A stretch of DNA of 7,260 nucleotides, from positions 1-7,260 of the forward strand of contig CAUGKZ010000085.1 in assembly GCA_959600065.1 (NCBI GenBank), written 5' to 3'. Under the pieces are notes generated by a model. The model was not told the DNA's origin. It ran no database searches and worked only from the letters and a program-made list of their open reading frames with translations. Positions 1 to 6,300 of the stretch are shown in pieces (position 1 is the first letter of the stretch; every line of letters begins with the position of its first letter). The DNA comes from an uncultured Kroppenstedtia sp. (lineage in GTDB: Bacteria > Bacillota > Bacilli > Thermoactinomycetales > DSM-45169). The position numbers were made by a program, and so were the translations under genes.

Positions 1-61
1 GCAACGGTCGCGTGGGTGAACACGATCTCCCCACCTAAAATATGGCTAATCAACAGGCCTG
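1..61 (+). mobile_element. Possible 3' end of an insertion sequence (right terminus)
   Basis: Bases 34-61 match bases 301-328 at 27 of 28 positions. The reverse complement (CAGGCCTGTTGATTAGCC...) resembles the sequence at 128-146, so these look like copies of a transposon end. The frame starting at base 3 reads NGRVGEHDLPT and stops at 36-38, inside the repeat, as expected of a transposase C-terminus next to its right end. This is inference: the piece is too short to assign a family, and the opposite strand also offers a start-like GTG at 23-21. Confidence 0.3.
34..61 (+). repeat. 28-bp direct repeat, copy 1
   Basis: Starts CCTAAAATATGGCTAATCAA and ends CAGGCCTG. It matches copy 2 at 301-328 except for one G/C change. 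It lies in DNA without an intact gene and is interpreted as a transposon right end. An 11-bp piece of it (CAACAGGCCTG) recurs at 3947-3957. Confidence 0.8.
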
Positions 62-168
62 TCCTATCCTATATTTTAGATTTTTTCAGGAAGAATGCCG
101 ACATCACACTGGATACAGTTTTACACAGGGCTGTTGATTTAACCAGGAAATGAGTGGAGGAAACGAAA

Positions 169-210
169 TTGACCTTTCTCTCTGTCCATTGCCCCCATTG
201 TAAAATATAG
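169..210 (+). pseudogene. Truncated transposase N-terminus (IS1 InsA-like stub)
   Basis: A TTG start preceded by a good ribosome binding site (GTGGAGG) opens a 13-codon frame, MTFLSVHCPHCKI, and then stops at TAG 208-210. The CPHC pair directly after a short beta-like start resembles the zinc ribbon that opens IS1-family InsA proteins (family pattern: short N-terminus, then CPxC). The second Cys pair, the helix-turn-helix and the catalytic part are missing, so this can only be a relic. It sits between the proposed left end (128-146) and the hairpin at 218-290. It could also be a chance short frame; the RBS, the CxxC and the flanking repeats together argue for a relic. Confidence 0.35.
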
Positions 211-217
211 CTTGAGG

Positions 218-290
218 GGTCGGGATGGTGGGACGGCTACGATCTCTTGCAAAGAGCGCAAAGGCCAATCAAAGCCCCACCATCCCGACC
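218..290. repeat. Long perfect inverted repeat (15-bp stem, nested inner hairpin)
   Basis: GGTCGGGATGGTGGG (218-232) pairs perfectly with CCCACCATCCCGACC (276-290). The 43-nt loop holds GGC/GCC (235-237 with 264-266) and an inner CTCTT-GCA-AAGAG hairpin (244-256). No T tract follows, so it does not look like an intrinsic terminator. It is more likely part of a transposon remnant, or a structured leader if transcribed from upstream. Confidence 0.75.
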
Positions 291-300
291 TTATTTCCTG

Positions 301-328
301 CCTAAAATATGGCTAATCAACACGCCTG
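301..328 (+). repeat. 28-bp direct repeat, copy 2
   Basis: Same orientation as copy 1 at 34-61, with a single mismatch (CACGCCTG for CAGGCCTG at the end). It forms the right edge of the proposed MITE-like element and ends about 40 bp before the best promoter candidate for the downstream operon. Confidence 0.8.
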
Positions 329-345
329 ACTTTTGCAAAACTTTT

Positions 346-377
346 TTGAGTCGGTGGCAAAGATTGTGTGTTAAGAT
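346..377 (+). promoter_or_regulatory. Weak candidate promoter for the ykn-like operon
   Basis: An extended -10 of the form TG-T-TAAGAT (369-377) lies about 70 bp before the first start codon. The nearest -35-like hexamer, TTGAGT (346-351), is 20 nt away, longer than usual. I found no SigW-type TGAAAC...CGTA pair here, although the B. subtilis yknWXYZ operon is known to be SigW-controlled. Treat as a guess. Confidence 0.25.
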
Positions 378-433
378 GCTTATGAATGATATGGAATAAA
401 GCGAGAAGGATGGAAGTACGAAGGAATGACCAA

Positions 434-451
434 AAGGAGGTTATTCCCTTG
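434..451 (+). promoter_or_regulatory. Ribosome binding site setting a TTG start for the Yip1 gene
   Basis: AAGGAGG (434-440) is followed 8 nt later by TTG at 449-451. The in-frame ATG at 386 has no comparable site upstream, and the residues it would add (MIWNKARRMEVRRN...) look unlike a Yip1 N-terminus. The TTG is the preferred start. Confidence 0.7.
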
Positions 452-1110
452 TCCGATTTGCAGACCTCTGCACAGGAGGTAAAGAAGCCTTCCCTGTTTG
501 GAGTGTTGTTTTCGCCGACTGAACAGTTTGAACGAATACGGAATAAACCCCGATTTGGCATGGCGCTGACCATCGTGATCGTACTCAGTGTGATCATTAC
601 TACACTTACTGGTCTAGCCCTGGCAGAGAATCCCGTCTATTTGGAAAAGGCGGGGGTGGAGGAGGCCGGACTGCCGCCTGAAGCTGTTACTGCTATTACA
701 GTCGGAGGCATGATGATTGGAAGTTTGGTCGGAATCCCGATCAGTCTTTTGTTGCGCAGTTTGTTCCATTCTTTTCTCTGAATACGCATGTCTATTTTCT
801 GCCGCTCCTCGGCACCTTGGTCTACATGGTTTATCTGTGGGCGACAGGTGGTGGTGGGACGGATCCGGAAACGATTCCCACCAGTTTGGCCGCCTTTGTT
901 CCTGCAGAGGGTTATCTCAAAGGTCTGTTAGTCGGGATTGAAATTTTCGCTATTTGGGAACTGATCTTAATTGCGAGCGGTCTGTCCATCGTCGGTCGCT
1001 TATCTAAAGGGAAAGGTTGGACCATCGCCCTAATTATTTTTGCTGTGTCTCTCTTCCTCATGGCCGGGATTACCGCCGTGGGGGATATGGCCAACTCCAT
1101 GACACCATAA
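449..1110 (+). pseudogene. Yip1-domain membrane protein, yknW-like, frame-disrupted
   Basis: Multi-spanning membrane protein of the Yip1 family, expected as first gene of a yknWXYZ-type operon; in B. subtilis YknW works with the MacA/MacB-like YknXYZ. From the TTG start the frame reads MSDLQTSAQEVKKPSLFGVLF..., with the typical SPxEQFERIR segment (residues 22-31) and membrane segments near 37-59 and 83-103, then stops early at TGA 779-781 (110 residues). The rest continues in another frame from about 757 to TAA 1108-1110, giving SLNTHVYFLPLLGTLVYM, a long hydrophobic stretch near 931-987 and a last one near 1020-1075. Both halves look like parts of one protein of about 220 residues, close to the family size. 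One missing base near the T4 run at 772-775, or a larger out-of-frame deletion, explains it. It may be a sequencing error. Confidence 0.75.
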
Positions 1111-1133
1111 ACGTATCTGGATGGGGGAAGAAA

Positions 1134-2000
1134 ATGACTAAAAAAATTGGAATCGGCTTGGGGGTTGTTCTCCTGATCGGACTGGTGGTGGGTGCCGCCA
1201 TCCTTAAAAATCAGGCACAAAGTGTGGAAGTCACAACGGAAGAAATGAAGGAAACCGCAATCCATGAAGAGGTGACCACATCCGGCAGTTTGATGCCGAA
1301 GGAGATGCAGTCCATCTATTACCGGCCGGAAATGGGGGAGTTTGACAAGATTCCGGTGGATGAGGGGGACAAAGTGAACAAAGGGGAAGGGATTTTGCGA
1401 TATAAAAACCCTTCCCAACGAGTAAAAAGTGGTCTGCGGGGGACCGTGATTCAGGTGAATCCACCGGGAGCCACCGGTGACGAGAGTCAACCGGCGGTGG
1501 TGATCGCCGATTTGAAGCGATTGGTGGTTCAGGCGGATGTAACAGAATACGATGCCTTGAAAGTGAAAAAAGGACAACGGGTCACCTTGAAATGGGATGC
1601 GGATCCCAGCAGGGAATGGACTGGAAAAGTCAGCCGTGTCGCTCAATTGCCCAAACACTCTGGGGCGGAGGGGACCGGAAAAGAGTCGGATCAGATCAAA
1701 TATGAAGTGGAAATCGGTTTGGATAAGAAAATCCCTCTGAAACTGGGTTCCCGGCTGATGGCATCCATCCGGACCGATGAACAAAAGGTGAAGACCGTTC
1801 CCCAGACGGCGTGGGTTCGAAAGAATGACAAAGACGGAGTCTTTGTGGTGGACAATAACCGAGCGGTCTGGACAGAGGTAGACCCGGGGATCTCCGATGG
1901 AAAACGGGTGGAAATCCGGTCTGGTTTAACTGGGAAAGATGAGGTTATCATCGATCCCCCGCAAGATCTAAAAACCGGAGTGGAAGTGACAGCCCCATGA
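1134..2000 (+). CDS. MacA/YknX-like efflux adaptor (HlyD/RND adaptor family), short form
   Basis: Membrane-fusion adaptor of an ABC exporter, 288 residues, anchored by one N-terminal membrane segment (about residues 4-24) with the rest outside the cell. The start is ATG 1134, preceded by GGGGGAAG. The lipoyl-like half-motif IPVDEGDKVNKGEGILRY (73-90) runs almost straight into the second half RVKSGLRGTVIQVNPPGA (96-113). The beta-barrel region follows (about 126-215) and then a membrane-proximal domain (about 220-288). MacA and YknX (about 370-380 residues) have a long alpha-helical hairpin between the lipoyl halves; here it is absent, replaced by about five residues. The stop overlaps the next start (ATGA), so translation is probably coupled to the ATPase. 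The exporter role follows from family and operon; the substrate is unknown. Confidence 0.88.
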   Translation: MTKKIGIGLGVVLLIGLVVGAAILKNQAQSVEVTTEEMKETAIHEEVTTSGSLMPKEMQSIYYRPEMGEFDKIPVDEGDKVNKGEGILRYKNPSQRVKSGLRGTVIQVNPPGATGDESQPAVVIADLKRLVVQADVTEYDALKVKKGQRVTLKWDADPSREWTGKVSRVAQLPKHSGAEGTGKESDQIKYEVEIGLDKKIPLKLGSRLMASIRTDEQKVKTVPQTAWVRKNDKDGVFVVDNNRAVWTEVDPGISDGKRVEIRSGLTGKDEVIIDPPQDLKTGVEVTAP

Positions 2001-2695
2001 TTCGGCTGGAGGGAATTGAAAAAACCTATCAAACAGGAGAAGTGGCCGTTCCCGTCTTAAAGGATATCTCGCTGACGATCGAAGAGGGAGAGTATGTCTC
2101 CATCATGGGACCCTCCGGTTCTGGAAAGTCGACCCTGATGAATCTGATCGGCTGTTTGGACCAGCCGACGGCGGGAAGTTACGACCTGAACGGAAAACAG
2201 GTCAGCCAAGCGGATGAAACCGTCCTCGCCCAGATCCGAAATCAATGGATCGGGTTTGTGTTTCAGCATTTTCATCTGTTACCCCGGATGAGTGCCCAGC
2301 AAAATGTGGCACTGCCCTTGATCTATGCGGGAACCACCAAGACGGAACGGGAGAGACGGGCCGAGGAGGCGCTGACCAAAGTAGGCTTGGGTGACCGGAG
2401 GCACCACCGACCCTCCGAGCTGTCCGGAGGACAACAACAGCGGGTGGCGATTGCTCGTGCCCTGGTGAATGAACCCCATCTGTTATTGGCGGATGAACCC
2501 ACCGGTGCATTGGATACCGTCTCAGGAGCCCGGGTGTTAGATTTGTTTGACGAACTGCACCGGGAAGGACGGACGGTGGTCGTAATCACTCATGATCCGG
2601 AAGTGGCCGAGAGGGCACAAAGGCAAGTCGTGATCCGTGACGGCCGCATCATCGGGGACTCCATCCAGAGAAGAGGGAAGGAGGAGATCCGGTGA
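1997..2695 (+). CDS. MacB/LolD-type ABC transporter ATPase (yknY-like)
   Basis: Cytoplasmic ATP-hydrolysing subunit of a MacB-like exporter, 232 residues, the usual size for the family. All motifs are intact: Walker [10 protein letters not shown] (38-46), Q-loop Gln90 in [14 protein letters not shown], signature [15 protein letters not shown] (142-156), Walker [14 protein letters not shown] (161-173) and H-loop His199 in VVITHD. The ADEPTGALD form and the FVFQ-F-LLP segment are typical of the MacB/LolD/FtsE-like group that pairs with FtsX-type permeases, not of importers. It starts inside the adaptor stop codon and its TGA overlaps the GTG of the permease, so adaptor, ATPase and permease are probably made in fixed ratio. 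Very sure of family; substrate unknown. Confidence 0.95.
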   Translation: MIRLEGIEKTYQTGEVAVPVLKDISLTIEEGEYVSIMGPSGSGKSTLMNLIGCLDQPTAGSYDLNGKQVSQADETVLAQIRNQWIGFVFQHFHLLPRMSAQQNVALPLIYAGTTKTERERRAEEALTKVGLGDRRHHRPSELSGGQQQRVAIARALVNEPHLLLADEPTGALDTVSGARVLDLFDELHREGRTVVVITHDPEVAERAQRQVVIRDGRIIGDSIQRRGKEEIR

Positions 2696-3888
2696 AACTG
2701 CTTGAGAATCTCAAGATGGCATTGGATTCCATCCGATCCCACAAGATGAGAGCGATCTTAACCATGCTGGGGATCGTGATTGGAGTGGCCTCCGTCTTGA
2801 TCATTGTGGCCATCGGTCAGGGGGGGACGGAGGAGCTGACCCAAGCTTTCGCCGGTGCTGGCAACACCGTAAATGTGATGCCCAATGATGAAGCCCTGAT
2901 CAACAACAATGGACAAGTGCCTCCCGGTTTCTTCACCGAACGGGATGTTCGGGATCTGGAAGGACTCCCCGGCGTGAAACAGGTGGCTGCTTCCAGTTAC
3001 GAGATGATGGATGTTCGGTATCGGAAAAAGGAGAGCGAAGGGGCGATGGTGTTCGGGGTGAACAACAATGCCTTTATGGAAATGGACGGTCAACAGGTGG
3101 ACCGAGGCCGTTCTTTCCAGACCGCTGATTTTCTCAGTGGAAATTCCGGTGCCGTGATCAGTCACAAACTAAAAAAGGATCTCTTTCCCAATGAAGATCC
3201 GGTAGGGGGAATTATCCGGATCGGAACTCAGCCGATTCAGGTGATCGGTGTATTGGAAGAGCCCGAGGGGATGATGGGATCTTTTGACCAAGCGATCATC
3301 TATTTACCTTATCAGACCTGGCGGGGAGTTTTGGGTAAAAGCCAGATCAACCAATTAACCCTGCAGGCAGAAAGTGCGGAACGGATCAAAGAAGTGGGGG
3401 ATTCCGCCATCCAGGTACTGGAGCGCAACCATCAGACTCAAGGGGATTATGAAGTGATGAACCTGGATCAACTGGTCAAAGGGATTAACCAAGTGGCCAG
3501 TATCATGACCATGGTAATCGGCAGCATCGGTGGCATCTCCCTACTGGTCGGTGGAATCGGTGTAATGAACATCATGTTGGTATCCGTGACGGAACGTACA
3601 CGGGAAATCGGAATCCGCATGTCCTTGGGAGCGACACGGAATCAAATACTCACCCAATTTTTAATCGAGTCGGTCACACTGTCTATTCTTGGGGGCCTGA
3701 TCGGAATCTTGCTGGGTTATGGGGTGATTGGCCTGATCGCGTTGCTGTCTCCTTTACCGGCGGTAATTTCCCCATGGGTGACCTTGGGCGCGGTTTTGTT
3801 TTCCGCCCTGTTCGGTGTCATCTTCGGCTTATTGCCCGCCAATAAAGCTTCCTGCATGAACCCGATCGAATGCCTCCGCTACGAATAG
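2692..3888 (+). CDS. MacB/FtsX-family ABC transporter permease (yknZ-like)
   Basis: Membrane subunit of the exporter, 398 residues. The GTG start is preceded by GGAAGGAGG (2676-2684) and overlaps the ATPase stop. Topology is the MacB permease type: one N-terminal membrane helix (about 21-43, after SIRSHKMRAILTMLGIVIG), a large outer MacB-like domain (about 44-270, with DVRDLEGLPGVKQVAA), then three C-terminal helices in the FtsX region (about 272-298, 325-350, 362-382). The conserved segment VMNIMLVSVTERTREIGIRM (291-310) and the SLGATRNQIL coupling region are present. The end, ANKASCMNPIECLRYE, matches the usual 'A-x-x-(D/N)PIEALRYE' tail. The length is normal and no defect is visible. With the adaptor and ATPase it should form a MacAB-like mechanotransmission exporter; by analogy with YknWXYZ it may protect against a secreted toxic peptide (inference). 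Confidence 0.93.
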   Translation: MKLLENLKMALDSIRSHKMRAILTMLGIVIGVASVLIIVAIGQGGTEELTQAFAGAGNTVNVMPNDEALINNNGQVPPGFFTERDVRDLEGLPGVKQVAASSYEMMDVRYRKKESEGAMVFGVNNNAFMEMDGQQVDRGRSFQTADFLSGNSGAVISHKLKKDLFPNEDPVGGIIRIGTQPIQVIGVLEEPEGMMGSFDQAIIYLPYQTWRGVLGKSQINQLTLQAESAERIKEVGDSAIQVLERNHQTQGDYEVMNLDQLVKGINQVASIMTMVIGSIGGISLLVGGIGVMNIMLVSVTERTREIGIRMSLGATRNQILTQFLIESVTLSILGGLIGILLGYGVIGLIALLSPLPAVISPWVTLGAVLFSALFGVIFGLLPANKASCMNPIECLRYE

Positions 3889-3901
3889 TACGACGGATTA
3901 C

Positions 3902-3940
3902 ATCCCCCCTTTGCAGAAGTCGATCGCAAGGGGGGATTTG
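3902..3940 (+). terminator. Terminator-like hairpin after the ykn-like operon
   Basis: ATCCCCCCTTTGC (3902-3914) pairs with GCAAGGGGGGAT (3926-3937), one T bulged, loop about 11 nt. It begins 13 bp after the permease stop codon. The following tract (TTGT) is short, so termination may be partial, but the place and the GC-rich stem fit an intrinsic terminator. Confidence 0.7.
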
Positions 3941-3986
3941 TCATTACAACAGGCCTGATTCATATCATGGAAAAGGGAAATTCTGA

Positions 3987-4008
3987 TGTCTACAGTATTG
4001 CATAGACA
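3987..4008. promoter_or_regulatory. Short dyad, possible operator
   Basis: TGTCTA (3987-3992) and TAGACA (4003-4008) form a 6-bp dyad with a 10-bp spacer in the 250-bp gap between the exporter operon and the lipoprotein gene. It lies about 70 bp upstream of the proposed promoter. No known regulator site was recognised, and chance is possible. The rest of the gap (3941-4078) is AT-rich and holds nothing else I can support. Confidence 0.2.
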
Positions 4009-4078
4009 AATCACATCCCCTTTGAATACGTATAACTTGAAACAATATCATATTTTTCGCACACACTTTTTATACTAG

Positions 4079-4107
4079 TTGATGTAGTTTATATGTTAAA
4101 ATATATA
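4079..4107 (+). promoter_or_regulatory. SigA-type promoter of the lipoprotein gene
   Basis: TTGATG (4079-4084), a 17-bp spacer and TATATA (4102-4107) place the transcript start near 4114, some 25 nt before the ribosome binding site of the lipoprotein gene. The surrounding DNA is AT-rich, as usual for such promoters. Confidence 0.55.
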
Positions 4108-4125
4108 GAAAGATCATTTTTACAT

Positions 4126-4142
4126 AGGAGTGACTTAGATTG
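4126..4142 (+). promoter_or_regulatory. Ribosome binding site and TTG start out of frame with the lipoprotein
   Basis: AGGAG (4126-4130) is followed 9 nt later by TTG AAA AAA at 4140. That frame stops after eight codons (TGA 4164-4166). One more A in the A6 run 4143-4148 would join it to the lipoprotein frame as MKKRGIIVLICMM..., a textbook signal-peptide start. Confidence 0.6.
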
Positions 4143-4936
4143 AAAAAAGAGGAATCATCGTTTTGATCTGTATGATGTTGCTCAGTTTGTCGTTGGTGGG
4201 ATGTCTTAGTAAAATAGAGGATGCCAAAGAAGCTTCCAAAGAGGAGAAAACAGCGCCGGAGGAAGTCGCCAAAGCAGATGCCAAGAGCTTGTTGGCCTTT
4301 TTGTATGAGGGTAAGAAAGGGGGCGTCCAAGATGTCACAGGTATGACAGGTGCCGATACAACAGCTTACCTGGAAGAGAGTTTATTTGAAAGAAAAATGA
4401 AGGATTATCCAGGGGATGATTGGCGTTTGGTGGTGGATGGCTCCACCTATACAGCGGAAGAGATTATTAAAGAGTACAGCCGTATTTCGATTAAATCCTT
4501 ACAGAACATTACCTACTCTGTTGAGAAAGTGAAAGTCACGGACGACACTGCTGAAGTGACTGCCAAAATCGATCCCATTGCTTTAAAATCTGTAGCCAAC
4601 GCGATTACAATGGCCCGTAGCCAAATTTTCGGTGATGTAAATACTTCTAAAATGATTCTGGACTCCCAAAACAAAGATGTAAAAGCTATCAATAACTTAC
4701 TTAATTTCAAACTTTACTCCATTATTTACGGGGACCGGAACTATCCGATCGATACAGTGGGGGAGGAGAAAGAGATCACCTTCACCATGACAAAGGCGGG
4801 CGATCATTACCAAGTTACCAAAGATACCTTGGATGACATTGCAGGGGATTCTGGTGAAGTGGAGTATACCAAAGAAAAAGGTAACAGCACAGAAGATCAG
4901 TTGAAGGACAAGAGCTTAAACAAAAGCGACTTGTAA
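4140..4936 (+). CDS. Secreted lipoprotein of unknown function; N-terminus probably frameshifted
   Basis: Lipid-anchored extracytoplasmic protein. The open frame as it stands begins at TTG 4163 (257 residues): MICMMLLSLSLVGC, lipobox LVGC with Cys14, then a charged Glu/Lys linker (KIEDAKEASKEEKTAPEEVAKAD) and a soluble domain. A weak GAGGA lies 9 nt before that TTG, but the signal peptide would lack its positive N-terminal residues. The TTG at 4140 has a better RBS (AGGAG) and would give a normal MKKRGIIVLICMM... start if the A6 run had seven A. I therefore take 4140 as the original start. The mature domain (about 45-245) has alternating helix and strand patterns, including YTAEEIIKEYSRISIKSLQ and a VKVTDDTAEVTAKI strand pair, reminiscent of small NTF2-like/DUF5105-type Bacillota lipoproteins; this is only an impression. 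It is a single-gene unit between terminators. Confidence 0.72.
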
Positions 4937-4953
4937 ATATACTACCCTCCGAC

Positions 4954-4991
4954 AAAAAGCGGACATAGTTACATCACTATGTCCGCTTTTT
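4954..4991. terminator. Bidirectional intrinsic terminator
   Basis: AAAAAGCGGACATAG (4954-4968) and CTATGTCCGCTTTTT (4977-4991) are perfect 15-bp complements around an 8-nt loop. The U tract needed on each strand is part of the stem. It lies 17 bp after the lipoprotein stop and about 75 bp beyond the stop of the convergent reductase gene, so it can end both transcripts. Confidence 0.92.
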
Positions 4992-5065
4992 CATGCAAAG
5001 ATGCATTTGAAAACATCGGAGGCGATTTCTCTGAGGAGGTCGGTCCCGCTCACCCTTCATAGATT

Positions 5066-6121
5066 TTATCTTTTTATCAAAACCCGTTGCTTTAGTTCCC
5101 GATTTCGTGATTGAAAGATTTCGTGATGGGAGGAGACCATTGCCGTTTGGGGGGCATCTGGCTGCAGGTAAAGTTTAGCCTGGTTCACTGCGTTGGCTGC
5201 GTCCTGGAATGCCCCTGCAATCAAGTGAAGCTTTCCTTCATGATGCAAAATATCTCCCGCGGCATACAGTCCCGGTATGGAGGATGCGCTGTTGACACTT
5301 CCTTTGATATAAAAGTTATTCACCATCTGGATGGGTAGTGCACTGTTATTCAGAAGACTGATATCTTGTTCATAACCATGATTGATAATCACTTCGTCCA
5401 CTGGAAGATGGTGCACAGTCCCTTTTTTACGGTCGGTCAATTCAACCGACTCGATGCGATCCTGGTTTGGGTTTGCGATCAGATTCGTAATCTCTGTATG
5501 GAATAAGCATTCGATGGAGCTATTCATCAATTGAGTGACTTGGGATTCGTGGCCTTTCAGCTCTTCTTTCCGATAGGCCAAATAGATTTTTTTCGCCACG
5601 GACTCCAACTCGTTGGCCCAGTCGATGGCCGTGTTGCCTCCTCCAGAGAGGATGACAGTTTTATCTTTGAACCGTTGCATGGATGTCACGGTATAATGTA
5701 AGTTGGTCACTTCGAATTTCTCGGCTCCTTTCACCTGGAGCTTCTGAGGTTTGAAGATTCCGCTTCCCGTCGCCACAATCACGGTTTTGGAAAGATGGCG
5801 TTCCCCGGAGGTCGTCTCCAAAACAAAGTGACCGGTCTCCTCCTTGGAGATCTGTTCCACTTTCTCATTTAAAATGACTGTAGGATGGAACGTCAGACCC
5901 TGTTGTACCATTTGCTCGATCAAACGGGCTCCGGTCACAGGCGTTAAAGCCCCCACATCCCAAATCATCTTCTCAGGATAGATGTGAACTTTCCCACCTA
6001 GATGTGGCTGAAATTCGATAATTTTAGTTTTCATTTCGCGTAATCCGCTGTAAAAGGATGCATACAATCCTGCAGGTCCACCGCCGATGATGGTTACATC
6101 GAACAACTCCGGCTGCTTCAC
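5066..6121 (-). CDS. YcgT/YumC-like ferredoxin(flavodoxin)-NADP reductase
   Basis: FAD- and NADPH-binding flavoprotein of the thioredoxin-reductase-like FNR type 2 group, 351 residues from the chosen GTG at 6121-6119 (family about 330-350). Visible motifs are FAD Rossmann VTIIGGGPAGLY (9-20), GTG-like VIVATGSG (114-121), NADPH Rossmann VILSGGGNTAIDWANELE (156-173) and the C-terminal FAD contact GLYAAGDI (284-291). The CxxC redox pair of thioredoxin reductase is absent (the region reads LAYRKEELKGHESQ), so it should pass electrons from NADPH to ferredoxin, flavodoxin or a similar acceptor. The IIEFQPHLGGKV segment and the TAMVSSHH tail recall B. subtilis YcgT, a member of the Fur regulon, more than YumC. 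The GTG was chosen because GGGGGA (6133-6128) precedes it by 6 nt; the in-frame ATG at 6139 would swallow that site. The Fur-like box upstream and the divergent siderophore genes support an iron-related role. Confidence 0.9.
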   Translation of the reverse strand: MKQPELFDVTIIGGGPAGLYASFYSGLREMKTKIIEFQPHLGGKVHIYPEKMIWDVGALTPVTGARLIEQMVQQGLTFHPTVILNEKVEQISKEETGHFVLETTSGERHLSKTVIVATGSGIFKPQKLQVKGAEKFEVTNLHYTVTSMQRFKDKTVILSGGGNTAIDWANELESVAKKIYLAYRKEELKGHESQVTQLMNSSIECLFHTEITNLIANPNQDRIESVELTDRKKGTVHHLPVDEVIINHGYEQDISLLNNSALPIQMVNNFYIKGSVNSASSIPGLYAAGDILHHEGKLHLIAGAFQDAANAVNQAKLYLQPDAPQTAMVSSHHEIFQSRNRELKQRVLIKR

Positions 6122-6133
6122 TTTCCATCCCCC
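6119..6133 (-). promoter_or_regulatory. Ribosome binding site deciding the GTG start of the reductase
   Basis: On the minus strand GGGGGATGGAAA-GTG places a G-rich site 6 nt before GTG 6121-6119. The same GGGGG style of RBS precedes the adaptor (1123) and the siderophore ATPase (6360). The six residues added by ATG 6139 (MTGGWK) are merely the translated RBS. Confidence 0.7.
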
Positions 6134-6142
6134 AGTCATTAT

Positions 6143-6157
6143 TGATTCTCATTCTCA
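6143..6157 (-). promoter_or_regulatory. Fur-box-like operator (reductase side)
   Basis: TGATTCTCATTCTCA fits the 7-1-7 Fur heptamer dyad TGATAAT-N-ATTATCA at 11 of 14 positions. It lies a few bases downstream of the expected transcription start of the minus-strand promoter and 21 bp before the GTG start, a place where a repressor would block transcription. It is weaker than the other box. Confidence 0.6.
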
Positions 6158-6168
6158 TCTACCCATTG

Positions 6169-6197
6169 ACTATACAGGTTTTTTGTCTTTTTTGCAA
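6169..6197 (-). promoter_or_regulatory. SigA-type promoter of the reductase gene
   Basis: On the minus strand TTGCAA (6197-6192), a 17-bp spacer and TATAGT (6174-6169). The transcript should start near 6162, just before the Fur-like box. Between this and the rightward promoter, 6198-6300 holds no gene; the only structure noted is a near-palindrome around TGATCA (6254-6267). Confidence 0.65.
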
Positions 6198-6300
6198 AGG
6201 GATCGAACAAAGTGCGGACAGGTGAGAATTTTTGCGATAGAATCAGCACTGGTTGGGATGATCACCCAAGCAAGAATGGGGAGGAAGACCTGTGGATGAG

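Larger units (their letters stand above)
128..328 (+). mobile_element. Degenerate IS or MITE-like element
   Basis: About 200 bp bounded by imperfect terminal inverted repeats. The left end is CAGGGCTGTTGATTTAACC (128-146). The right end, read on the other strand from 328, is CAGGCGTGTTGATTAGCC. They agree at about 14 of 18 positions allowing one gap. Inside are an RBS-preceded transposase-like 5' stub, a long hairpin (218-290) and the second copy of the 28-bp repeat. The arrangement fits an internally deleted, non-autonomous copy of the element whose right end also lies at 34-61. I found no convincing target-site duplication. Family assignment is open; an IS1-like element is suggested only by the zinc-ribbon-like stub. 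Confidence 0.4.

Noticed and set aside
1..23. Possible leftward gene starting at GTG 23-21 with AGGTGG upstream on the minus strand
   Set aside because: Only seven codons fit in the window and the RBS-like bases are partly inside the 28-bp repeat; the transposon-end reading explains the repeat better.
1..144. Plus-strand frame open from base 1 to TAA 142-144
   Set aside because: It runs through the repeat and the proposed transposon end without any recognisable domain; probably chance.
118..338. TTTTACA / TTTTGCA as target-site duplication of the MITE-like element
   Set aside because: The copies differ by one base and the right one is not directly adjacent to the terminal repeat.
912..1784. 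290-codon open frame on the minus strand
   Set aside because: It lies fully antisense to the yknW-like gene and the adaptor, shows no domain, and is rich in His/Pro/Phe as expected from the reverse of a real gene.
2758..3165. 135-codon minus-strand frame inside the permease
   Set aside because: Antisense shadow of an intact, motif-bearing permease; no RBS or family signal.
4038..4061. ECF-sigma-like promoter TGAAAC...CGCA before the lipoprotein
   Set aside because: The spacer is about 14 nt instead of 16-17 and the -10 is not CGTA or CGTC; the SigA promoter at 4079-4107 fits better.
6254..6267. Near-palindrome around TGATCA in the divergent region
   Set aside because: Imperfect, short, not placed at either promoter, and matching no regulator site I know.
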